Program-made: the position numbers and the translations under genes
Shown: in pieces, positions 6,576 through 13,586 of the stretch
Layout: each line of letters starts with the position of its first letter
How positions within the stretch are numbered: position 1 is the first letter of the stretch
Notes under the pieces: model-generated
The model's database searches: none
Told to the model about the DNA's origin: nothing
The model's input: the letters and a program-made list of their open reading frames with translations, nothing else
DNA from: Streptomyces katrae
GTDB taxonomy: Bacteria; Actinomycetota; Actinomycetes; Streptomycetales; Streptomycetaceae
Assembly: GCF_000966975.1 (NCBI RefSeq)
Contig: NZ_JZWV01000572.1
Coordinates: 1-13,586, forward strand
Direction of reading: 5' to 3'
DNA: 13,586 nt

Positions 6576-6620
6576 GATCTTCCCGTCCGGGCCACTGGAG
6601 CCGGTCCGGACGGGAAGATC
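6576..6620 (+). terminator. 15-bp perfect stem-loop with T-rich tail (terminator or attenuator)
   Basis: GATCTTCCCGTCCGG (6576-6590) and CCGGACGGGAAGATC (6606-6620) pair perfectly around a 15-base loop. On the plus strand the stem is followed by ATTTAATTTG, a T-rich tail; the minus-strand flank is not T-rich. It sits between two divergent genes, so it ends neither gene's transcript. It could stop antisense or small-RNA transcription, or act as a melC leader attenuator. Confidence 0.45.
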
Positions 6621-6629
6621 ATTTAATTT

Positions 6630-6643
6630 GTTCTACATAGAAC
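6630..6643. promoter_or_regulatory. Dyad operator candidate upstream of melC1
   Basis: GTTCTA and TAGAAC form an inverted repeat with a CA centre, inside an AT-rich patch 61 bp upstream of melC1. TAGAAC also resembles a -10 hexamer. A dimeric repressor, possibly copper-responsive, is one reading, but the site does not match the CopY consensus on both halves. Confidence 0.4.
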
Positions 6644-6703
6644 TTATCCGCTGATGTCCGGATTCCGGCCAACTGCCCTCCGGCCGCTGGTAGTTCTTCG
6701 GCC

Positions 6704-7099
6704 ATGAACAAGATCACCCGCCGGCAGGCCCTGGGCACCACCGCCGGCGCTCTCACCGTCCTCGGCATCGCAGGCGCCACCGCGCACGCCGCCGCCACCG
6801 ACTCGCGCGCCGCCGCCACCACCCCGGCCGGCACGGTCGACGAGGTGTACATGGGCCGCCGCATCCAGATATCCCCCGCCTCGGGCGGCGGGCACCACGG
6901 CGGCCACCACGGCGGTGCCGGCATGCCCAGCGTCCGGATCGACGGCCGCGAGCTGCACGTGATGCAGAACGCCGACGGCACCTGGATCAGCGTGGTCAAC
7001 CACTACGAGACGTATGCCGACCCGACCTCGCTGGCCCGGGCCGCCGTGCGCGAGCTCCAGGGCTCCCAGCTGGCCCCGATGCAGATGGGCGGCATGTGA
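6704..7099 (+). CDS. melC1: Tyrosinase co-factor (caddy) protein MelC1
   Basis: The 131-residue protein matches MelC1, the chaperone that binds apo-tyrosinase, delivers copper and carries the export signal for both. Residues 1-30 form a twin-arginine signal ([10 protein letters not shown], then a hydrophobic stretch ending THAAA); the folded pair leaves by the Tat route. The mature part has [11 protein letters not shown], a His-rich HHGGHHGG segment likely to bind copper, then [25 protein letters not shown], the conserved core. The last residues are rich in Met and Gln ([10 protein letters not shown]), which may add copper ligands. The ATG lacks a clear Shine-Dalgarno sequence; the upstream GGTAG is weak. 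The stop codon is separated from melC2 by one base, so translation is probably coupled. Confidence 0.93.
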   Translation: MNKITRRQALGTTAGALTVLGIAGATAHAAATDSRAAATTPAGTVDEVYMGRRIQISPASGGGHHGGHHGGAGMPSVRIDGRELHVMQNADGTWISVVNHYETYADPTSLARAAVRELQGSQLAPMQMGGM

Positions 7100-7100
7100 G

Positions 7101-7949
7101 ATGACCGTCCGCAAGAACCAGGCGACGCTGACCGCCGAGGAGAAGCGCGCCTTCACCAACGCGCTGCTCGAACTGAAGCGCACCGGCCGCTACGACCACT
7201 TCGTGACGACCCACAACGGGTTCATCATGAGCGACACCGACTCGGGCGACCGCGTCGGCCACCGCTCCCCGTCCTTCCTGCCCTGGCACCGCCGCTTTCT
7301 CCTCGATTTCGAGGCGGCTCTCCAGTCGGTGGACAAGAGCGTTTCGCTCCCGTACTGGGACTGGACGGCCGACCGCACCGCCCGTTCCTCCCTCTGGGCC
7401 GCCGACTTCCTCGGCGGCACCGGCCGGGCCCGCGACGGACAGGTGATGGACGGACCGTTCGCATACGCGACGGGCAAGTGGGAGATCACGGTCCGCGTGG
7501 ACGGCCGCCCCTACCTGCGCCGCGCGCTCGGCGAGGGCGTGGCGCAGCTGCCGACGCGCGCCGAGGTGGACGCGGTGCTCGCCATGCCGGTCTACGACAT
7601 GGCCCCCTGGAACAGCTCCTCGGGCGGCTTCCGCAACAACCTGGAGGGCTGGCGGGGCGCCAACCTGCACAACCGGGTGCACGTGTGGGTCGGCGGCCAG
7701 ATGGGCACCGGGGTCTCCCCCAACGACCCGGTGTTCTGGATGCACCACGCCTTCGTGGACAAGCTGTGGTCGGACTGGCAGGCGAAGCACCCGAACTCTC
7801 CGTACCTGCCGGCGGCCGGCACCCCGAACGTCGTCGACCTGCGCGACACCATGCGCCCCTGGAACGACGTGACCCCGGCCGACATGCTCGACCACCGCAC
7901 GTTCTACTCCTTCGACACCGAGCCCGCCTCCGCCGCCCGCCAGCGGTAG
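7101..7949 (+). CDS. melC2: Tyrosinase MelC2 (type 3 copper monooxygenase)
   Basis: The 282-residue protein oxidises tyrosine to DOPA and dopaquinone, the first steps to melanin, and is normally secreted with MelC1. All six copper ligands are present at the numbers known from Streptomyces tyrosinase: His38, His54 and His63 for CuA (THNG, GHRS, PWHRRF), and His190, His194 and His216 for CuB (LHNRVH, MHHAF). Asn191 follows the first CuB His, as in active tyrosinases. Other family marks are LPYWDW, PNDPVFWMHHAFVD and the C-terminal HRTFYSFDT. The usual Streptomyces length is about 273, so the tail is a few residues longer (EPASAARQR). That tail overlaps the end of the convergent regulator gene by 46 bp. 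The ATG at 7101 is one base after the melC1 stop; the longer open frame from 7014 only overlaps melC1. Confidence 0.95.
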   Translation: MTVRKNQATLTAEEKRAFTNALLELKRTGRYDHFVTTHNGFIMSDTDSGDRVGHRSPSFLPWHRRFLLDFEAALQSVDKSVSLPYWDWTADRTARSSLWAADFLGGTGRARDGQVMDGPFAYATGKWEITVRVDGRPYLRRALGEGVAQLPTRAEVDAVLAMPVYDMAPWNSSSGGFRNNLEGWRGANLHNRVHVWVGGQMGTGVSPNDPVFWMHHAFVDKLWSDWQAKHPNSPYLPAAGTPNVVDLRDTMRPWNDVTPADMLDHRTFYSFDTEPASAARQR

Positions 7950-8605
7950 TGCAGCTCGGGGCGGCCGACCTGGCCGTACCGGGGGGCACGGTCCGCACGG
8001 CCGGTGTCCACCAGGTGCTCCAGGTACCGGCGGGCGGTGATCCGCGAGATCCCGGCCGCCCCGGCCGCCCCCGCGGCCGTCAGCCCCTCGGCCGCCTCCC
8101 GCAGCAGCGCCGCGACCCGGTCCAGGGTCGGGGCGCTGAGCCCTTTCGGCAGCTGGGCGGCGGCGGGCGCGCGCAGTGCGGCGAGCGCCCGGTCGACGTC
8201 GTCCTGGCCCACGGCCTCGCCGGCCGCCGCCCGGAACTCGGCGTAGCGCAGCAGCCGTTCGCGCAGCGTGGGGAAGGCGAAGGGCTTCAGCACGTACTGG
8301 ACGACGCCCAGGGAGACGCTCTCGCGGACCACGGCCAGGTCGCGCGCCGAGGTCACCGCGATCACGTCGGCCGGATGCCCGGAGGCGCGCAGCGCGCGGG
8401 CGAAGCGCAGCCCGTTGCCGTCGGGCAGGGTGAGGTCGAGGAGCAGCAGGTCGACCGGGGTGCGCTCCAGCACCCGGGTGGCCTCCGCGAGGGTGTGGAC
8501 GGCCGCCACGGCGGTGAACCCGGGCACCCGGCCCACGTAGAGCGCGTGCGCGTCGGCGGCGACGGGGTCGTCCTCGACGACGAGGACCCGCACGGGCGCA
8601 CTCAC
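7904..8605 (-). CDS. Two-component response regulator, CitB/DcuR/DpiA type
   Basis: The 233-residue protein has a receiver domain (5-120) with acidic Glu11, Asp12 and Asp13, the phosphoacceptor Asp57 (LLLLDLTLPDGNG), Thr85 and Lys107. The C-terminal part (about 155-225) carries the helix-turn-helix of the CitB subfamily (AAGISRITARRYLEHLV) and ends with GRPELHYRW. Members regulate uptake of citrate or C4-dicarboxylates. GTG at 8605 is chosen because AGGGGGT (8617-8611) lies 5 bp upstream; its first four bases, GTGA, contain the kinase stop codon, so the two are translationally coupled. A GTG at 8593 is an alternative. The 3' end overlaps the melC2 coding sequence by 46 bp on the opposite strand. 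The likely target is the divergent dctA on the far side of the kinase gene. Confidence 0.9.
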   Translation of the reverse strand: MSAPVRVLVVEDDPVAADAHALYVGRVPGFTAVAAVHTLAEATRVLERTPVDLLLLDLTLPDGNGLRFARALRASGHPADVIAVTSARDLAVVRESVSLGVVQYVLKPFAFPTLRERLLRYAEFRAAAGEAVGQDDVDRALAALRAPAAAQLPKGLSAPTLDRVAALLREAAEGLTAAGAAGAAGISRITARRYLEHLVDTGRADRAPRYGQVGRPELHYRWRAAEAGSVSKE

Positions 8606-10305
8606 GCGCCACCCCCTGCGGCGGGCCGCCCGGGGAGCGGGCACCGCGCCGCCCGGGCGGCGGTACGGCCCGGGCCAGCCCGCTCCGGCACGCCGTGCGG
8701 CCCCGCCCCTTCCGCCGGAGTCACCGGCAGGCGGGCCGTGAAGGCCGCGCCGCCCTCGGGGGTGTCCCCGGCCTCCACCGTGCCGCCGTGCCGGTGGGCC
8801 ACCTGGCGGACCAGGGCCAGGCCCAGGCCGCGGCCCTCCCCCTTGCCGGACCAGCCGCGCCGGAAGACGTCCACCCCCTCCGGCAGCCCGGGCCCGTTGT
8901 CCGCGACCCGCAGCAGCAGCCCGTCCGCGTCCCGGCGGACGGTGACGGCGATCCGCCCGCCCGGCACCCCGGTGAGGGCGTCGAGGGCGTTGTCGACGAG
9001 GTTGCCGAGGACGGTGACCAGGTCCCGGGCCGGCGGCAGTCCCGGCCCGGCGTCGATCGCGCCGCTGTCCGGGGTGACGTGCAGCTCGATGCCCCGCTCG
9101 TGCGCCTGGGCGGCCTTGCCCAGCAGCAGGGCGACCAGCACCGGCTCGCCGACGGCGGTGACCACCTCGTCGGTCAGGGCCTGGGCGAGCTCCAGTTCGG
9201 CGGTGGCGAACTCCACCGCCTCCTCGCTGCGGCCCAGTTCGATGAGGGAGACCACGGTGTGCAGCCGGTTGGCCGCCTCGTGGGCCTGGGAGCGCAGCGC
9301 CTGGGTGAAGCCGCGCTCGTGGTCCAGTTCCCCGGTGAGGGCCAGGAGTTCGGTGTGGTCCCGCAGGGTGACCACGGTCCCGCGGCGGCCGCCGCCCGCC
9401 ACCGGCGAGCTGTTGACCACCAGCACCCGCTCCCCGGTGAGGTGCACCTCGTCCACCCGGGGCCGGTCGGCGAGCAGGGCCCCGGTGAGCGGGGCGGGCA
9501 GCCCGAGGGCGTCCGCGCCGGTACCGGTGACCTCCCCGGACAGGCCCAGGAGTTCCCGGCCGGCGTCGTTGATCAGGGTGATCCTGCGGTGGCCGTCCAG
9601 CAGCAGCAGTCCCTCCCGGACCCCGTGCAGGGCCGCCTGGTGGTAGTCGTACATCCGGCTCAGCCCGGCGGCGTCCATCCCGTGGGTGTGGCGGCGCAGC
9701 CGGGCGTTGACCACGTACGTGCCCGCGCCGCCCAGCGCCAGCGCCCCCGCCGCCACCCAGGCGAGGACGGTCAGCTGCTGCGCGAGCCGGGCGCTGATGG
9801 CCCGGATCGTGATCCCGGCGCTGACCAGGCCGACGACCCTGCCTTCCGGCCCGGTGAGGGGGGTGATCACACGGATGGACGGGCCGAGGGTGCCGGTGTA
9901 GGTCTCGCCGAAGGTCTCGCCGCGCAGCGCCCGGGCGGTGTTGCCGAGGTAGCGCTCGCCGATCCGGCGCGGATCGGGATGGGTCCAGCGCCGCCCGTCG
10001 GGGGCCATGATCGTCACGAAGTCCACCTCCGCGTCCGCCCGCACCCGCTCGGCGTACGGCTGCAGGGCGGCCGAGGGGTCCGTCCCCGTGCGCGCCGCGT
10101 CCCGTACCGCCCCGAGCACGGACGGGGAGTCGGCGACGGCCCGGGCCACGGCCCCGGCCTGCCGCCGGGCGGCGTCCTCGGCCTGGCCGCGGGCGGTCGC
10201 GTACGCGAAGACCGCACAGCCGGCGACGACGAGGGCGACCAGCAGCACCTGCATGGCGAAGAGCTGGCCGGCCAGACTGCGCGGCGGGCGGACGAAGCGG
10301 AACAT
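8602..10305 (-). CDS. Sensor histidine kinase, CitA/DcuS family
   Basis: The 567-residue protein has a first membrane helix at about 17-37, an extracytoplasmic sensor domain (about 40-175, PASTA-free, with the sCache-like GERYLGNTARALRGETF and GPSIRVITPL), and a second helix at about 178-199. A cytoplasmic PAS domain follows (about 218-320, GLLLLDGHRRITLIN). The phosphoacceptor is His342 in SQAHEAANRLHTVVSL, the H-E-x2-N-x-LH pattern of citrate and dicarboxylate kinases. The ATPase has the N-box NLVDNALDA (435-443), DNGPGLP (469-475) and GRGLGLALV (491-499). An Ala/Pro/Gly-rich tail of about 40 residues follows. The ATG at 10305 starts a typical short basic leader; an ATG at 10329 is also in frame, and neither has a strong ribosome site. 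The open frame further upstream runs into dctA and is not coding. The extracellular ligand is probably a di- or tricarboxylate, from family and context. Confidence 0.9.
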   Translation of the reverse strand: MFRFVRPPRSLAGQLFAMQVLLVALVVAGCAVFAYATARGQAEDAARRQAGAVARAVADSPSVLGAVRDAARTGTDPSAALQPYAERVRADAEVDFVTIMAPDGRRWTHPDPRRIGERYLGNTARALRGETFGETYTGTLGPSIRVITPLTGPEGRVVGLVSAGITIRAISARLAQQLTVLAWVAAGALALGGAGTYVVNARLRRHTHGMDAAGLSRMYDYHQAALHGVREGLLLLDGHRRITLINDAGRELLGLSGEVTGTGADALGLPAPLTGALLADRPRVDEVHLTGERVLVVNSSPVAGGGRRGTVVTLRDHTELLALTGELDHERGFTQALRSQAHEAANRLHTVVSLIELGRSEEAVEFATAELELAQALTDEVVTAVGEPVLVALLLGKAAQAHERGIELHVTPDSGAIDAGPGLPPARDLVTVLGNLVDNALDALTGVPGGRIAVTVRRDADGLLLRVADNGPGLPEGVDVFRRGWSGKGEGRGLGLALVRQVAHRHGGTVEAGDTPEGGAAFTARLPVTPAEGAGPHGVPERAGPGRTAARAARCPLPGRPAAGGGA

Positions 10306-10348
10306 AGCGCTCAGTGTGCACCGGGCCATGAACTCAATGAACGCAAGG

Positions 10349-10362
10349 GTGACCGGGGTCAC
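10349..10362. promoter_or_regulatory. Dyad GTGACC-GG-GGTCAC between the kinase gene and dctA
   Basis: A perfect 6-bp inverted repeat with a 2-bp centre lies in the 105-bp divergent region, 44 bp upstream of the kinase start and 48 bp upstream of the dctA start. This is the expected position for the operator of the linked response regulator or another dimeric regulator. The -10 and -35 boxes are not clear on either strand. Confidence 0.45.
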
Positions 10363-10410
10363 AGGGTGGGCGATGGTCTCCCGGAACGCATTCACCACCA
10401 GGAGACGAAC

Positions 10411-11778
10411 GTGGCCGCCAGACGCGACAGAACCCATTACCTCTACATCGCGGTGATCGCCGCGGTGCTGCTCGGCATCGTCGTCGGCTTCGCCGCGCCC
10501 GGTACCGCGGTCGAGCTGAAGCCGCTGGGCACCGGCTTCGTCAACCTCATCAAGATGATGATCTCGCCGGTGATCTTCTGCACGATCGTGCTGGGGATCG
10601 GCTCCGTCCGCAAGGCCGCCAAGGTGGGCGCCGTCGGCGGTCTCGCCCTCGGGTACTTCATGGTGATGTCCACGGTCGCGCTGGCCATCGGGCTCGTCGT
10701 GGGGAACCTGCTGGAGCCGGGCAGCGGGCTGCACCTGACGGAGGCGGCCCGGCACGCCGGCGAGGCGCAGGCCAAGGCCGGCGGGGCGCAGAGCACGCCG
10801 GAGTTCCTGCTCGGGATCATCCCGACCACCCTGGTGTCGGCGTTCACCGGGGGCCAGGTGCTCCAGACGCTGCTGGTGGCGCTGCTGTGCGGGTTCGCGC
10901 TCCAGGCGATGGGCCCGGCGGGCGAGCCGGTGCTGCGCGGGATCGGACACGTGCAGAAGCTGGTGTTCCGGGTACTGGCGATGATCATGTGGGCGGCGCC
11001 GGTGGGCGCGTTCGGGGCGATCGCGGCGGTGGTCGGGGCGACCGGGATCGACGCGCTGAAGTCCCTGGCCGTCATCATGATCGGCTTCTACACCACCTGC
11101 CTGATCTTCGTCGTCGTGGTGCTGGGCACGCTGCTGCGGGTGTGCACGGGCGTCAGCATCTTCGCGCTGCTGCGGTACCTGGGACGGGAGTTCCTGCTGA
11201 TCCTGTCCACCTCCTCCTCCGAGTCGGCGCTGCCGCGGCTGATCGCGAAGATGGAGCACCTGGGCGTCTCACGGCCGGTCACCGGCATCACCGTGCCCAC
11301 GGGTTACTCCTTCAACCTGGACGGCACGGCCATCTACCTGACGATGTCCTCGCTGTTCGTCGCGGAGGCCATGGGCAAGCCGCTGGCCCTGGGCGAGCAG
11401 GTCTCGCTGCTGCTCTTCATGATCGTGGCCTCCAAGGGCGCGGCCGGGGTCACCGGTGCCGGACTGGCCACCCTCGCCGGGGGGCTCCAGTCGCACCGGC
11501 CGGAACTGGTGGACGGCGTGGGCCTGATCGTGGGCATCGACCGCTTCATGAGCGAGGCGCGGGCCCTGACGAACTTCGCGGGCAACGCGGTGGCGACGGT
11601 GCTCATCGGAACGTGGACCAAGGAGTTCGACCGCGAACGGGCGGCGGAGGTCCTCGCGGGACGGCTGCCCTTCGACGAGTCCGTACTCGTGGACGAGGGC
11701 CACGGCGCGGCCCCCGCCAACACCCCCGCCACCCTCCCCGGCCCCTCGGCGGGCCCCAAGGACGGTGTGCCGGCGTAA
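10411..11778 (+). CDS. dctA: C4-dicarboxylate:cation symporter, DctA type
   Basis: The 455-residue membrane protein belongs to the dicarboxylate/amino acid:cation symporter (DAACS) family, which imports succinate, fumarate or malate with H+ or Na+. Hydrophobic segments run through the protein, the first at about 11-29. Signature regions are STSSSESALPRLIAKMEHLG (reentrant loop 1, 266-285), PTGYSFNLDGTAIYLTMSS (296-314), SKGAAGVTGAG (341-351) and IDRFMSEARALTNFAGN (376-392), with Asp377, Arg384, Asn388 and Asn392 in the substrate and cation site. The SSSESALP form and ID-RFMSEAR favour DctA over glutamate carriers. The GTG at 10411 follows AGGAG by 6 bp; the longer open frame upstream overlaps the kinase gene and is not coding. 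A Pro/Ala-rich tail of about 25 residues closes the protein. It is divergent from the kinase/regulator pair, its probable controller. Confidence 0.93.
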   Translation: MAARRDRTHYLYIAVIAAVLLGIVVGFAAPGTAVELKPLGTGFVNLIKMMISPVIFCTIVLGIGSVRKAAKVGAVGGLALGYFMVMSTVALAIGLVVGNLLEPGSGLHLTEAARHAGEAQAKAGGAQSTPEFLLGIIPTTLVSAFTGGQVLQTLLVALLCGFALQAMGPAGEPVLRGIGHVQKLVFRVLAMIMWAAPVGAFGAIAAVVGATGIDALKSLAVIMIGFYTTCLIFVVVVLGTLLRVCTGVSIFALLRYLGREFLLILSTSSSESALPRLIAKMEHLGVSRPVTGITVPTGYSFNLDGTAIYLTMSSLFVAEAMGKPLALGEQVSLLLFMIVASKGAAGVTGAGLATLAGGLQSHRPELVDGVGLIVGIDRFMSEARALTNFAGNAVATVLIGTWTKEFDRERAAEVLAGRLPFDESVLVDEGHGAAPANTPATLPGPSAGPKDGVPA

Positions 11779-12066
11779 CCGGCGCACCCCCGGATGCCGG
11801 CCGGACAGGGCTCGCCCCCACGGTGCCCAGCCCGGCCGGCCTCCGCGCTCCTGACCGAGCCGCTGCTCCTGGGGCTCGCCCTGCTCGCGGTGCGCGGCCG
11901 CATCAAACGCCGACGATGCCCGGTAAAGGGCCGATTTCAGCCATGTGATCTTCAACTCTGCTGCGCTGAAAGGTACTTCCCTCCGGGGCCGCGCGTCTGA
12001 CATCTTGCGTCCACCACTCGTTTCGTACGACCCGGTAGGTGCCACCAGCACCGGAGCCGGGTCCTC
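11779..12066. other. Intergenic region without a confident gene
   Basis: About 290 bp separate dctA from the protease. A 9-bp inverted repeat GCCGGCCGG/CCGGCCGGC (11796-11804 and 11832-11840) has a 27-base loop and no T-tract, so it is a weak terminator candidate at best. On the plus strand, 11848-11910 encodes a short hydrophobic stretch with basic end (EPLLLGLALLAVRGRIKRR) within a 68-codon frame from ATG 11794; codon use is Streptomyces-like only in that part. No ribosome site precedes the ATG. I found no convincing promoter for the protease. Confidence 0.4.
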
Positions 12067-12071
12067 GGAGG
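12067..12071 (+). promoter_or_regulatory. Ribosome binding site that sets a TTG start
   Basis: GGAGG lies 5 bp upstream of TTG at 12077 and is the strongest Shine-Dalgarno sequence in the region. No in-frame ATG or GTG is placed to use it, so it decides the protease start. Confidence 0.75.
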
Positions 12072-12076
12072 ACGCT

Positions 12077-13586
12077 TTGATACCCCACATATCCAGTCGA
12101 CCTCGACGTGCCCTGGTGGTGGCTGCCGCTCTCGGCGCGGCCCTCACCTTCGGAGCCCCTGCCGCGCTCGCCGGCACCGCTCCCGTCGGCCCCTCGGGCT
12201 CCGCCGTCGCGGTGGCCCCCAAGGCTCCCAAGGCTTCGGCCCCGGCTTCTTCCCAGAGTGCGACCTGGGTTGCCGGCACCCGTGCCTACCTCGTGATCAC
12301 CGCCGCCGGCGACACCTCGGCGGTGCGTTCGGCCGTCACCGCCAACGGCGGCACGGTCTTCTCGTACTTCGACCAGATCGGCGTCGTCGTCGCCCACTCC
12401 GCCTCGGCCTCCTTCGCCGCCACGATGCGCGGGGTCAGCGGGGTCCAGCAGGTCGGCGCGACCCGCACCTCGGACGTGCCCGCCGACGCCTACAACCCGG
12501 CGCTGCCCGCCAACCCGGCGCAGGCCAGCACCCCGACGGGTGAGCCGGCGCGGGCCGACATGACCCAGATCAAGGCGGACCAGGCCTGGGCCGTCAACCC
12601 CGGCTCCGCCTCGGTCAAGGTCGGCATCCTGGACACCGGTGTGGACGACCAGCACCAGGACCTGGCGCCGAACTTCAACGCCGCGGACTCCGTCTCCTGC
12701 GCCTACGGCAAGCCCGACACCCGCGCCGGTGCCTGGCGTGACGTCGACACGCACGGCACGCACGTCGCGGGCACCATCGCCGCCGCCAAGAACGGCAAGG
12801 GCGTCGTCGGTGTGGCCCCGGGCGTGAAGATCTCCGCGGTCCGCGTCGCGGAGCCGGGGAACTCGTTCTTCTTCGCCGAGAACACCATCTGCGGGTTCGT
12901 GTGGGCCGGTGACCACGGCTTCAAGGTCACCAACAACAGCTATTACACCGACCCGTGGCAGTTCAACTGCCCGGACAACATCGACCAGGCGGCCATCATC
13001 GAGGGCGTCAAGCGCGCCCAGGAGTACGCCGAGGGCAAGGGCTCGCTCCAGATCGCGGCGGCGGGCAACGAGAACTACGACCTCGCCCACAAGAGCACCG
13101 ACACGGCGAGCCCCAACGACTCCACGCCGGTCACCCGCACCATCACCAACGCCTGCCTGGACATCCCGACCGAGCTCCCGGGCGTGGTCACGGTCGCGGC
13201 GAACGGCACCGGCACCACCAAGGCCTCGTTCTCCAACTTCGGCCAGGGCGTCATCGACGTCGCGGCCCCGGGCCAGGACGTCTACTCCACGCTGCCCGGC
13301 GGCAAGTACGGCACCAAGAGCGGCACCTCGATGGCCACCCCGCACGTGGTGGGCGTCGCCGCGCTGATCGCGAGCGCCAACCCGGGCATCACCCCGGCGC
13401 AGATCCGCGACAAGCTGGCCGCCCAGGCCAACGACATCGCCTGCCCGGCCGACGGCCGCTGCACCGGTACGACGGCGAACAATTCCTTCTTCGGCGAGGG
13501 CCAGGTCGACGCCCTGAAGGCGGTGGGCGCCACCCCGCCGGCGGGCAAGTACTTCGAGAACACCGCGGACTTCGCCATCAACGACA
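12077..13586 (+). CDS. Secreted subtilisin-family (S8) serine protease, 3' end beyond window
   Basis: From TTG 12077 the frame stays open for 503 residues to the window edge. Residues 1-33 are a Sec signal peptide (SRPRRALVVAAALGAALTFG, cleavage near ALAG). A propeptide-like part (about 60-135) contains YLVITAAGDTSAVRSAVTANGG. The catalytic domain (about 160-485) has the triad Asp186 (GILDTGVDD), His226 (DTHGTHVAGT) and Ser418 (SGTSMATPHV), with oxyanion Asn331 (AAGNEN). All key residues are intact, so an active extracellular protease is expected, probably matured by propeptide removal. The last visible residues (GKYFENTADFAIND) resemble the start of a proprotein-convertase P domain, common at the C-terminus of Streptomyces S8 enzymes, but most of it lies outside. 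A GTG at 11945 is in frame, but would bury the signal peptide. There is no visible link to dctA upstream. Confidence 0.92.
   Translation, partial: MIPHISSRPRRALVVAAALGAALTFGAPAALAGTAPVGPSGSAVAVAPKAPKASAPASSQSATWVAGTRAYLVITAAGDTSAVRSAVTANGGTVFSYFDQIGVVVAHSASASFAATMRGVSGVQQVGATRTSDVPADAYNPALPANPAQASTPTGEPARADMTQIKADQAWAVNPGSASVKVGILDTGVDDQHQDLAPNFNAADSVSCAYGKPDTRAGAWRDVDTHGTHVAGTIAAAKNGKGVVGVAPGVKISAVRVAEPGNSFFFAENTICGFVWAGDHGFKVTNNSYYTDPWQFNCPDNIDQAAIIEGVKRAQEYAEGKGSLQIAAAGNENYDLAHKSTDTASPNDSTPVTRTITNACLDIPTELPGVVTVAANGTGTTKASFSNFGQGVIDVAAPGQDVYSTLPGGKYGTKSGTSMATPHVVGVAALIASANPGITPAQIRDKLAAQANDIACPADGRCTGTTANNSFFGEGQVDALKAVGATPPAGKYFENTADFAIND

Noticed and set aside
6407..6622. N-terminal extension of the decarboxylase to ATG 6622
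   Set aside because: The extra 72 residues do not resemble the family and include promoter and hairpin sequence; the start at 6406 gives the normal length.
8695..10410. N-terminal extension of the dctA frame
   Set aside because: It is antisense to the kinase; GTG 10411 has a good ribosome site and gives the normal length.
10306..11259. N-terminal extension of the sensor kinase across dctA
   Set aside because: The added part is antisense to the transporter; the kinase begins with a short basic leader and a membrane helix at 10305.
11796..11840. GCCGGCCGG/CCGGCCGGC as the dctA terminator
   Set aside because: The loop is 27 bases and no T-run follows, and such GC repeats are common by chance in this genome.
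11903..13345. A 480-codon open frame on the minus strand opposite the protease
   Set aside because: It is antisense to a protein with intact protease motifs, has low-complexity Arg/Gly/Val content and no recognisable domain; long antisense frames are expected in high-GC DNA.

Overview
The window reads as chromosomal Streptomyces (or close relative) DNA. GC content is very high, third codon positions are almost all G or C, and GTG and TTG starts occur. It carries a MelC1/MelC2 tyrosinase pair, a CitA/DcuS-type two-component system beside a DctA transporter, and a helicase-associated-repeat helicase, a set typical of actinomycetes. I see no tRNA, rRNA, CRISPR array, insertion sequence or phage gene.

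Layout. (1) 1-525, minus: the N-terminal 175 residues of a KDPG aldolase, running off the left edge. (2) 526-734: a divergent control region with a DasR/dre-like box, a perfect 16-bp palindrome and CTTCGG repeats. (3) 735-2443, plus: one gene for a membrane-tethered ECF-type sigma factor with a zinc-finger segment, hydrophobic segments, a Ser/Pro/Ala linker and an extracytoplasmic CAP domain. It is split by a frameshift at a near-perfect 32-bp tandem duplication (1775-1838). (4) 2542-4998, plus: a DEAH-box helicase with four C-terminal helicase-associated repeats. (5) 5015-6406, minus: glutamate decarboxylase, convergent with the helicase and probably translated from a leaderless mRNA. (6) 6407-6703: a divergent region with direct repeats, a 15-bp perfect stem-loop and a separate dyad. 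(7) 6704-7949, plus: the tyrosinase operon melC1-melC2. (8) 7904-10305, minus: response regulator and sensor kinase, overlapping each other by GTGA and overlapping the melC2 tail by 46 bp in the convergent sense. (9) 10411-11778, plus: a DctA-type dicarboxylate symporter divergent from the kinase. (10) 11779-12076: no confident gene. (11) 12077 to the right edge, plus: a secreted subtilisin-family protease with a TTG start, truncated by the window after the catalytic domain.

How they may work together. The kinase/regulator pair most likely senses extracellular C4-dicarboxylate or citrate and controls the divergent dctA through a site such as the dyad at 10349-10362. MelC1 exports and loads copper into MelC2. 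The aldolase may be tied to amino-sugar sensing if the dre-like box is real. The most unusual item is the sigma-CAP gene: its architecture joins transcription control to a cell-surface domain, and its reading frame is broken exactly at a tandem duplication whose length is not a multiple of three. I found no clearly undescribed multi-gene system; the strongest leads are that gene and the several unexplained operator-like elements.
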